From: Planctobacterium sp965279005
Lineage (GTDB): Bacteria > Pseudomonadota > Gammaproteobacteria > Enterobacterales > Alteromonadaceae
Direction: 5' to 3'
Length of the DNA stretch: 64,000 nucleotides
Assembly: GCA_965279005.1 (NCBI GenBank)
Contig: CBDIHK010000026.1
Coordinates: 124,001 to 188,000 of the forward strand
Under the pieces are notes generated by a model. That model was not told where the DNA came from. It saw only the letters and a program-made list of their open reading frames with translations, and did not search any database. A program made the position numbers and the translations under genes. Positions 44,887-55,200 of the stretch are shown here, one piece after another; positions within the stretch are counted from its first letter, which is position 1, and each line of letters begins with the position of its first letter.

Positions 44887-47800
44887 TACTTGAGGTCCTT
44901 TGATGGATCCAAAACAAATTTTTGAATTTGTCCGCCTGGATATTGAGCACCTTGGGCAGCCGCTCTACCTTCAATAAATATAGTTCCTGGATTAATTTGC
45001 CACTGCTTTATACCAGTCATTTGATTCCACGACGGCGGCAGCGCCAGACTCTGCCTGGTAGCAGGAAATGTTTCAAACAAATATCTCCCATCTGGGGCGG
45101 CATCAAAATTGTCAAAATATCGCAAGCCGTATTCGTTGTTTCCAGCTTTTCTGATTTGTATAGTATCGATTTCAAAAGACTCAATTATTTGCTTTCTATA
45201 TTCTCTAGGAACATTATTGGATTTTAATAATGCCGAAGCCTCCTTAACTCCTTTATATCCCTTTCTAGCCTCACTAACAAATGGGACTAGACCTGCGTAT
45301 CGCCAAAAGCCAGTGACTTTATCACCCGTAAAATAATCTTCTCCATTGATAGCAGTATAAAGATCAGCGGCAATTCCGGCTGGTGTAAACCCTACCGCCA
45401 ATGACGCCGCATCATCTAGCCCTAACCCTCCGCTATCTGAACTATTCCAGACAAAGTCATTGTAGGCGCTAGATATTTCATCATAACCGTAGAAAGCAGA
45501 CTGGAGCCCTTTCGAAACTCCAGCATTGGTGCCATTGCCTCCAACGTGCTTGCGCTCCTGAGCTTTTTCAAGTTCTCCTTCAACATCTGGAATGCCGCCA
45601 TTTAAATTACCCGCGGTCTTAGCTCCGTTATACGCAATCTGTCCTATAGCATTACTAAGCTCATTCCATTTTTGCTGGTTTTTAGTTGACGTATTATCAA
45701 CTGTAACATTGCATTTACTAGCCCCACCGCCCCCTGGGATATGGCTTCCCGTTGAGCTACATGGCGAATAGCCACTTGGATCCGTCCCGCTTAACGGATT
45801 ATTCATAATGTAAGAGTAAGGGTTAATCCCCTGGCTACCGCCCAAGCCGTGAATAAACGGATCCACCGACATAAACCTGCCGACGTTATAGTCATAGACC
45901 CGGCCATTCATATGGATGAGCTCGGCTTGGTCGAGGTGCTCGTGGTCGGTGAAGCCGCGGCGGATATCCTGGCGCTGGTCAAACAGGTTGCTGGCCAAAC
46001 GTGCCGGGCTCAGCTGCGCCCAGTCACCGCCGCGTGGCTTGCCAAACGGGTCAAAGAAGCGCGTTGAGTCCACTTTGTTGTTTTCGTCGGTTATGGTGGT
46101 GGCGCTGCCCAGGCGGTCACGGTGGGTATAGGCGATTTCTGGGATGCCACTGCCCCTTAAGGTCAAAATGGCGATATCCGAGATAAAGTGGTTGTACTTG
46201 GTAGGTTCACCTGCCTTCTGCTCCACCTCAAAATGCTTGCCAATGTAATAGGTGCTGGTGGTGCCGTCGGTTTCGCTGCGCACCTGCTTGTAGCGCATTA
46301 GGTCGGCACCGTATGACAGTTCAATGTTGCTACCGTTCCTATTGATTTGTGTAGGCTTGTTAAAGGCGTTGTACCACACTTCCTGGCTGCCATTGCGGTG
46401 GGTCTGGTTGCCCTTGGCGTCGTAGCCAAAGGTATCGGTACCACCGGCTTTTAACGCCACCGATTGTAGCTTGTTGCTGCCAGCCACATAGCTATAGGCA
46501 CCGTTGCTGTTGGTGGAATAGTCACTCTTTTTAGTGATATTGCCCACGTCATCATAGCCATAGCTAATAGTGGCGGTTTCGCCGGCGTAGGTATAGCTGG
46601 AGCTAACCAGGCGGTGCAGGCTATCGTAGGCATAGGTGTCGAGGGTAGTAGCGCCCATAAAGTCCGAGCGGTTCTCTACCTCCATCAGGTTGCCAAAGCT
46701 GTCGTACAGCGTATATTGCAAGTGGTGGCTGGCACCCACCTTGGAGGACAACATCTGCCCGGAGGTTGTGTTGTAGGTATATTCGCCGGTCAACCCATTG
46801 TTATTGATCTTGGCTGTTTTGATATTGCCAAAGGCATCCTGTGCCGTGACCTTACGGTAGGCATGGCCGCTTTGGGCGTTTTTCTCCTCGACCAGGTAGC
46901 CTGCGGCGTTGTAGGCATACTCAATGGTCAAACCGGTTGTATTGCCCGCCACAGCCGGGTATTCCAAAGCCTTGGGCCTGCCATAGTTGGCATCATAATG
47001 GGTGGTGGTTGTGTAGCTGCCAACCCCGTCAATAGTGACGGTGGTGGCCTTGACCCTGGCAGCGCTGTCATAGGTATAGCTGGTGCTATGGCCATTTACT
47101 GACTGGTGCGCCAATAGGCCATCTTTCCCGTCATCCCAACCAAAGTTAGCGGCAGCGCCATTGTCCCCCGTACGCCTTGTGACCCGGCCTAACAAGTCCA
47201 TATCGTAATAAATCCAATCGCCGTTGGCGTCCTTTTCCTTTTCTAGCTCACCAAAGTCGTTGTAAGTGAACTCGGTTCGCCCCTGGTTGGGGTCGTTGAC
47301 GTGTTCCTTGCGGCCCAGGGCGTCATACTTGGCGGTTACCTTGTTGCCTGCGGCATCCTGGATAACGATGGGGTTGCCGCTGCCATCATAGGCGTATTTG
47401 GTAAACTTACTTGCGGCATCTTTTGTTTCCACCAGTTGCTGCAAGCTGTTATAGGTGCGGGACATGTTGAGTTCGTTATCCTTACCCTCAAATGAAACCT
47501 TGTCCGCTACAACCTTAATGCCAGTTACCAAGCCATCGTAGATGTAGGTGGTAGTGAGGTTGCCGTTGGTTTGCGGGGCTACCTTGGTACCAGGGCGGCC
47601 TAAGGTATCAAAAGCAGAAAAAGTCGTTTCAGCCTTTTCTGCATCCAAAAGGTAAGGGTTGGTTTCTACCGTGACCAAGCCCCGGCTATTGAAGGTAACA
47701 TCCCGTTTGATATAGCTGCTGCCATCAAAGTGCTGGGTCTCGGTGCGCACTGTCCTGCCAAGCAAATCTTTATACTCACGGGTTTGGGGTGTGCCTGGTT

Positions 47801-50429
47801 GTTTGGTAACGATGCGCATGGTGGCGTTGTTGCCACTGGCGGCCTCATAGCCAATTTTTTGGGCAGGAAAGCCAGTACGGCTAATTTGGATGGGCCTTGC
47901 CAAGTTATCGTATAGGGTGCTGGTCAGCACGCCAGTGACATCGGTAACCCTAGTAGGTAGGCCTGTGGCGGGATCAGTTACCGTTGTAGTGGTGTGGTAT
48001 TCATCATTATATTCGTCAGGTTCACCGTCTGGTGATAAATCATCCAGTGCACCACCTTCTGCCCCACCGCCGTCAACGACTTCAACCAGCTGATTAATTT
48101 GATACGGAAAATAGCCATCGTCTTGTTTTGCAGAGCCGGACTTGGAGTAACTGGTTGTAACGCGCCGGGTTTGCGGGCTATTGCATGATGCATTGCCGTT
48201 ACAGGTGTTGCCAACCACATCGACGTAAATTGGCAGGCCATAGCCATTGTAGCCTGTTGTAGTTATTGTAGTTGCGGTTGCCGCGATGGCCTCCGTACCT
48301 GTACCGCTGGTATCCCTATGGTAGATGGTTACGGTTTCAGGTTTGCGGATGGATTCTTTCCACCCAACCGAAGTCTTAACCACTTTATCATTGTCATTGT
48401 CTGTGGCAACAGTCAAACCTTCTGTAGTGCGGACCACCCTGTGCTTAACCACGGTTTTGCTTTCGTAGCGGCCAGGCCAGGCACGGGTGGCCAATGAATA
48501 ATCGGCAAGCTGGGTAGTACTGTAGGTGCCGTAGGCGTCAGTTTTGGTGCTAGTGCGCTTTAGGATATTGCCGTATTGGTCGATATCCGAGGTACCGTCC
48601 CCTACCGTAACTACGGTACTCGCTATTTCAGTATGGCCGATTTTTCCTTCTGAATCGCCGGTGTCATAGTTGGTAGTGCTGGCGCTGGCATTGTACAGCA
48701 TGTGGCCGGAACCATTGTATTGTGGGTTCGACTGCCAGTCATTGGTGGTATAGCTTAGCAGTGGGCAAGTCGTCGATGCACTGCTGCAATCCCAGCCGTC
48801 ACCTGGTTCACTGGTGCCGACAAACTGCGACTGGCCCTCAACCAAGGAGCTATAGGGGAATTTCTGCTTGAAACGGGTGTGGGTTGATACGCCATTGACC
48901 ATGTCTACCTGGGTGATGGACTTAAAGCCCCTGAAACCACGCCCCTGGTTGTTGTACACCGCACCGCGGTACTGGTATTGGGTTTCGTTCAACCCGCCCA
49001 CGCCATTGGACTGCTTGAAGGACGCCACGGCATACATGCTTGAGGCAAAATTAAAGTGCTCGCCATCTGCCCAATCCTTGCGTTGGGCGTCATAGTAAGC
49101 TTCTCCTGTAGGGCTAAACTCATCACTCGAAAGCGGGCTATAGTCCCATTGGCTTAGCTTGCCCAGGCCGTTGTTGACTTCCTTCAGGATATCAATCGGC
49201 ACATAGTCGGCCGCATTAGGGCTTGCCATATTAGTTGAGCCATAGTTGCGGTTGATGAACACCTTGTTGAAGTTGCCTGCAAAGGCACCGGTGGTGGGCT
49301 GGTTGGCGCCACAGCTACCGGAGTTGTGGCAGCCATAGGTGAACACCATGTCCGGCAAGCCCTTGCCGTAGGCATCCACCACCATGGTGCCGTTGCCGGA
49401 GCCGTAGAGGCCAGAATCCTCGACAACACGGGCAGTAATAATGCCGGTATCTGACTCATCAAAGTAGACAGCCTTGTACTGGTAGATGTTGTTGTCTTCG
49501 CTGGCCGAAATAGGCACCATTGAGTCTTTGCCTTTACGGACGTTGCCAATCAAACCGGCACCACAGCGCGTTTCATGGGTCCAAGTATCGCCAGTGTTCC
49601 ACTCGTCTACTTTGTAACAGCCCTCTACTGCTATTGCACCGGGAAAGAGGATTTCCGACTTACCGTCGCCATTCAAGTCCTTGACCTTGACCGCATCCTT
49701 GAAGCGGAACCGGTAGTCCCACTTGTGCTCTTCAGCCGTCCAGTTTGGCGTCGGCATGAAGCTGTCTCCGAAGTTGGTGGCTTCGCCAAGCGCAATGGCC
49801 GGGCCAAAGCTGCCATCACCTTGATTCAGGCGCAGTGACCAGGTGGAGTCGATGCCATATGCACCGACCACGCCGACCCAGTCCGGCAGGCCATCGCCGT
49901 TTACATCTACCAATGAGTTGATGGCATCTAAGGTAATGTCGAGGAATTCCGGCTTGAACTCCAGCGTGGTGGTTGTGCCATTGCCCTTGCTGAGCAAAAA
50001 GCCCCGGATGGCAGAGCCGCTGTCATAGCGCCCATTGGCCCTGAAAACCGCCAGGTCAGGGATACCGTCACCGTTCATGTCGCCCACCGCCTGCGCGGTG
50101 GCGCGGAAGGGCTCGCCTGCTTGCCTGGACTCCATGGTGTAGAGCACCTGGTAGTCGGTGTTGCTGAACCGGTGGCTGGTGCCTGGGCGGTTCCAGTAGA
50201 CGCGGATGTCGGCCTGCTGCGAGCCGCCCACTTCCATCAATAGGTCAGGGTAGCCGTCACCATTGTAGTCGGAGGCCGACAGGATAACCCGGCCTTCATC
50301 AGGGGCGTCCAGATCAAGGTTGGTAGGGCTCCAAAGTATAGGCTCCACACTGCCATGGCCTTGCCAATAGCCAATGTACATCTTGGTGTCGGTAACTGAG
50401 CCTTGTTTGTAGCTTACATTCGTCACGTC
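44886..50429 (-). pseudogene. Giant Rhs gene, 3' part: FG-GAP, Rhs repeats, core, PT-TG pretoxin, toxin tip
   Basis: About 1,847 codons continue the gene cut by the IS. The ORF now starts at a GTG three codons after the restored junction. In order: FG-GAP-type repeats (DYNGDGYPDLL, DMNGDGIPDLA, DVNGDGLPDWV, DLNGDGKSEIL), a TcdB-like middle region, many YD repeats, the Rhs core (GRVYDYNVGRFMSVDP) and the DPSGY boundary near 45769. The 293-residue tip contains a PT-TG pretoxin segment (FTPAGIAADLYTAINGEDYF, then TGDKVTGF) and a last domain of about 105 residues with YGLRYFDN, PDGRYLFETFP, IKQWQINPGT and GAQYPGGQIQKF, the likely toxin. Its biochemical activity is not recognised. Tip and immunity DNA are AT-richer than the core. 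Confidence 0.9.
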
Positions 50430-50432
50430 GAT

Positions 50433-52283
50433 TTCAGCTAACCCATTTTCAGGCGTGTAAGAAATAGATCACAATTTGAATTAGCCTGGGATCACAACAT
50501 TTTCAGAAATAGATCAAAACAGCCTCTTCCCCATGCAGTAACATAGGCATACCAGTTAACAAATAACTTTTAATCGTTTCATGTCAGCCAAGGTTACCCC
50601 ACGCGTTGTCGACCAGACCAGCTTTCTGGCGGGTCTGATTGATAAGTATAAAATCGTTGAGCATATCGACCGACTGTCCCTGGTGGCTGACGATGATCGT
50701 ACCAACCTCACCATTGGTCATCGGGTGAAAGCGATTCTTCTCAGTGGACTAGGCTTTCCTGAGCGGACACTTTATCAGGCACATCAACAATTTGAACACC
50801 TGAATGTGGAAAGGTTGTTTGGCGCGAAAGGGCTTTGCGCCGAAGATTTTGATGATAATGCCTTAGGGCGTGGACTGGATAAGATTGCGGAATTTGGCAC
50901 CAGCAAGCTGTTCAGCGAACTGGCGTTTGAGCTGTTGAGCCGTGAAGGTTTGTTGGGCAAGACGCTGCATCTAGACAGCACCAGTGTGAAATTATTCGGC
51001 CAGTACGAAGGGGCAGACGATGGCTTTGCTGTGCCGGAATATGGCTATTCCCGTGACAAGCGGCCTGACCTGAAACAGGTGGTGCTGACCCTGGTGACCG
51101 CAGGCTCAGCAGGGGTGCCGTTGTGGTACCAGATGGATGACGGCAATCATTCAGATAAAACCGGGTTTCACGACACGATTTCACGGGTGACATCGGGGTT
51201 GAAACAAACAGAGGACTTTTTGTGGGTAGCGGATGGTGCGCTGTACAGTAAGAAGCACCTGCAGGCCAGCACGATACGGTGGTTAACACGTGTCCCTAGC
51301 ACACTGAAGCTGGCGAGGCACTATCAACAGCAAACACTGGACCACGATGATGTGCCTGTGCTGGACGACAAAAACCGTGGCATGATGGTGGATGCACCAA
51401 AAGGCGAACGATGGTTGCTTGTGTTGTCACAGGAAGGGCGAAAACGGGAAGAGAAAACGCTGGAGAAGCGACTTGTTCGTGAAGAGGGAAAGCTGAATAA
51501 ATGCATCACCGAACTGTCCCGTGAACGTTTTGCCTGTGTCCAAGATGCGGTGGCGGGCGCTGAAAAATTTATCAAAACCCTGAAATGGCACAGCGCCACA
51601 GTCAGCACCGACTGGCACGACGAGAAGAGCCAGAAACCGGGATATCAGCTGTCGATAACAATACAGCGTGATGAAGACAAACTTCGCCCGGCTCACAATG
51701 CCTGTGGCCGATTCATCCTGGCCACCAATGACACAACCCTGTCGCCCAGGCAGATGCTGACCCAATATAAAGAGCAGGACAGTGTTGAGCGGGGTTTCCG
51801 GTTCCTGAAAGATGGCGAGTACCGCCTGAACCATATTTTTCTGAAGAAAAACAGCCGTATTGAAGCGCTGATGATGGTGCTGACATTAGGGTTACTCATC
51901 TACAGTATCAGCCAAAAGCAAATTCGGGAATTACTGGTTAAAACTGACCAGTTTTATCCCAACCAGAAACGCAAGCCCATCCAGAATCCCACCCTGCGCT
52001 GGATACTAAGGCGTATCAGCTATGACCGGATATGCTTTCTGGAACAGGATGAAAATGTGATTGATACGTGCAACGTCTCAGGGGCTTCCATGATGCTGTT
52101 TAAACTCATGGGAAAGGAGGTGCTGGCTCAATACGCCCTGAACTGAGACACCTATTCGGCATAGCTGCATTTTTAATGCGGCTCGCATTGTTGTGCTCGT
52201 CATCCAGTAAATAGACTTAATGATCTGTTGAGTTTGCGGGAGGCAGTCTGCCATCGGTCATGCTTGAACAGTCACTGCTAAAT
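50433..52283 (+). mobile_element. IS1634-family insertion sequence
   Basis: About 1.85 kb inserted between two halves of one reading frame. Boundaries are inferred by restoring the frame: an AT dinucleotide is then duplicated at 50431-50432 and 52282-52283. Ends are only weakly inverted: TTCAGCTAAC on the left against TTAGCAGTGAC on the reverse complement of the right, with better agreement further in (TTTTCAGGC against TGTTCAAGC). A 2-nt duplication is shorter than I would expect for this family. Confidence 0.85.
50581..52146 (+). CDS. IS1634-family DDE transposase
   Basis: A 521-residue, intact transposase. The DDE triad is visible as LHLDSTSVKLFG, FLWVADGALYSKK and QDSVERGFRFLKD, the last followed by IEALMMVLTLGLLIYS, typical of this family. 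The start ATG has no obvious ribosome site. It is transcribed opposite to the Rhs gene it interrupts. The frame is undamaged, so the element may still be mobile. Confidence 0.92.
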   Translation: MSAKVTPRVVDQTSFLAGLIDKYKIVEHIDRLSLVADDDRTNLTIGHRVKAILLSGLGFPERTLYQAHQQFEHLNVERLFGAKGLCAEDFDDNALGRGLDKIAEFGTSKLFSELAFELLSREGLLGKTLHLDSTSVKLFGQYEGADDGFAVPEYGYSRDKRPDLKQVVLTLVTAGSAGVPLWYQMDDGNHSDKTGFHDTISRVTSGLKQTEDFLWVADGALYSKKHLQASTIRWLTRVPSTLKLARHYQQQTLDHDDVPVLDDKNRGMMVDAPKGERWLLVLSQEGRKREEKTLEKRLVREEGKLNKCITELSRERFACVQDAVAGAEKFIKTLKWHSATVSTDWHDEKSQKPGYQLSITIQRDEDKLRPAHNACGRFILATNDTTLSPRQMLTQYKEQDSVERGFRFLKDGEYRLNHIFLKKNSRIEALMMVLTLGLLIYSISQKQIRELLVKTDQFYPNQKRKPIQNPTLRWILRRISYDRICFLEQDENVIDTCNVSGASMMLFKLMGKEVLAQYALN

Positions 52284-55200
52284 ACGTGACGAATGAAAGT
52301 TGTAGAAGTCGGTGATACCGTCCACATTATAGTCCGCCACCACGCAGGTCCTGGAGGAAGTCCAGAAGTTGAAGTCACAGGAGCGCGCCACCGACGGGAT
52401 GGGGTTGCTTTCGTTGCTTTGCAGCACCTCGCCCTCGGCGTTGGCAAACTTGTAGACCAAATCCCGGTCTTCGTTCAATGTCATCCAGTCACGGACACCG
52501 TTGCCATTCAAGTCAAAGTGCATACCAATTTGGCCGGACGGGTGCACCAGCGGCGTGTTGGTGCTGTCAAGCAAGGATGGGTACACCTCGGTGCCGGAGG
52601 CATCCTTAAACACCTCGAGCACATACTTGGGAGCATCATCCGCCCAATCCAAGGTTGTTGCGGCACGGCACTGTGTTTTTTCTTCTTCTTTGCTGGATTC
52701 ATCTTCTGGATCTGGCGGGACAACGAAGTGGCCGCATTCAGTGACGGTGTTTAACAGCGGGCGGCCGGAGGCAGTGCTTTGTGAATAGACTAGGCTGTAG
52801 CTCCTGATGCGGCTTGTGCTCCCAAATTCCCCGGCTGGATCATAGTAAGTAGTTATAGATTTTAAACGCTGGGTGCTGCGGGTATAACCACCGGCGAGGT
52901 AGCTGCTGCGGTAATGCCCTGCCAATTCATAAGCAAAGGCAACTTTGCGGTCACCTTCTGTCGTACCATCGCCTGTGTACAATATTCCAGATAATAGAAC
53001 TTCGCCATTACCAAAATCTTTATACTGATATGACATGTGGTTTTTGCCTGTCACATCGGTTTCTTTGTCGATCAACCAAGATAGCTCTAGGTCGACGCCA
53101 ACCGGGCTAATAGTGCTATTGGTAACATTGCCATAGCTACGCGTGCTGCCATTGGGCAGTGCTACGCTAAAGCTAACACTGCTGCTACCTAGGCCACCAG
53201 TTTGGGTAACGGTAATGAGGCTGTCTATTTCGGTTGTATAGGTGGTGCCGTCGGCACCATATGAGCCCGTAATCGGAACCAAGCGTTGGCCATCCAGGCA
53301 TAGGCGGTCACCAGCGGCAAAGTCAATACCTTTAATTACCCCATCCTGGGCCATGGTCCGGGGACAGCGGCTAATGGCGCTACCCGCGGACAAGCCCCAG
53401 CCAACACCTGCAACACCTAGGCCGCTGCGGCTGGAATAATTGAGCGCAACATTGGGCTGCATGCCATTACGGCCTGGTGGGATCACAATCGGAATGCTAT
53501 AGCTTGCCGCGCCGCCGCTAACACCGGCTTGGCCTGGGGTGGCACCGTTGAAGTTGCTGGTAACTGTTTTCTCAGTTACCGATTTGTCAACTACAGAACC
53601 ACCCGTTTTTGCCCATTCCAAGCCTGAAATATCAACTTCAACGCCTATGCTAATTGAGGCCTCCGAAGATGCAAACCCGTGATTGTCGGTAGCTCTGTAA
53701 GCAATCTCATAGTCACCTGGCTCAAGCACACCAAAATCTTTTGTATAGGGACTGGCGGTTACTGAAACCCAATCGCCATTGCCCAGTTTATATTCAACTT
53801 TACTCACACTGCCATCCGGGTCGCTGGCGTTGGCTGTCAAAACCAAGTTTTGGTCGTGTTGGATGATTTGGTTATTAGTGTGGGAGCTAATGATTATTGA
53901 CGGAGCTTGGTTAACAACGGTTACCTTGCGGGACAGAATTCCAGAATATTCGCCTGAGGTGTCTTTGGCTCGGAAATAAACAGTATGTTCTCCTCCTGCA
54001 AATGAACCAAAGTTAATTTCATAAGGAGCAGTGCTATCAACCTGCCAGGAACCAGAATTTAGTCTGAATTCTACGGCGGCAATACCATTGTTGGCATCAC
54101 TCGCGGTAGCGCTTGCCACTAATTCATCACCCGGCGACAGCTGTTGGTTAGCCGTTGGAGCCTTAGCTGTAATGCTTGGCAACGAATTGACTACGATTGT
54201 GCGGGATGTCTGGTTTGAGTATTGGTTGTTATTGTCTTGGGCGACATAATAAATGGTATGGCTACCACTGCCAGGGTTAGCAAAAGAGTGGCTAGCCGAA
54301 GCGGTTTCATAGCGGATCCAACTGCCAGAGTTTAACTTAAACTTAATGGCTTTTACTGAACCATCAGAATCGCTACCTGCTGCTGCAACTGGGATATTGT
54401 CTGTGATTTTGTAAACTTGGTTATTTGACGAGGGTAGGCTAGGCGAAACCTGTGGTTTGGAATTAACTCGGAAACTATGGCAATCACTAGCAGAATATTC
54501 ATTACTGCTATCTAAAGCCCTAACACATACTTGATATGAGCCTGCCGCCAGAGCACCGTATCCCCATGAATACGGGAGAACAGCATCATTCTGCCAGGAA
54601 CCCGAGTTCAATTTAAATTCCGTACGATTTATGGAATCGTTCACATCTGAAGCGTCAGCATTGACCCTGACAATTGCGCCTGAGTGATAAACTCGATTGT
54701 GGCCAGGTACGGTTATGGCGGCCACTGGTTTTGTGTTAACCGTGATGGAAATGGTCTCCATGACTGATACAGCATTTTGATTATCGGTTGCTCGGCAGCT
54801 AAGGGTATGGTTGCCGCTAGCCAGCTTGCCCCAATTTTTGCTGTAGGGAGAGCTTGTATCTGTAGACCAGGCGCCATTGTTGAGCCTAAACTGCATGTTT
54901 TTTATACTGCCATCGATATCTGAGGCGGTACAGGTATGGACTGCATCTTCTATCGTTTTATAGGTATGGCTGCTAGTAGGCGAACTGTTAAACGCCGTAG
55001 GTTTGTCATTAACAGAATTTACCGTTAGCACAAAGCTGTCAGAAGCGGATTTATCACCGTCTGACACCGATACTGTAATCGTTGATGTGCCATGGCGGTT
55101 TGCCAGGGGTGTTAAAGTAATGGTTCTATTAGCGCCACTACCGCCAAAACTGATCCCGCTTACTGGGATCAAAGCGGTATTGCTGGAAATAACGTGCAAG

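Larger units (their letters stand above)
50417..52295. repeat. 12-bp inverted repeat bracketing the IS
   Basis: CATTCGTCACGT at 50417-50428 and its exact reverse complement ACGTGACGAATG at 52284-52295 lie directly outside the IS. Joining the two Rhs halves in frame restores ...SSRIDVTNVS with these arms only 4 nt apart, so the target was a hairpin-forming sequence in the gene. Confidence 0.88.

Noticed and set aside
41607..49549. Long + strand open frames across the Rhs genes
   Set aside because: They are mirror frames of YD-repeat codons on the minus strand, lack ribosome sites and encode low-complexity His/Gly/Val-rich peptides.
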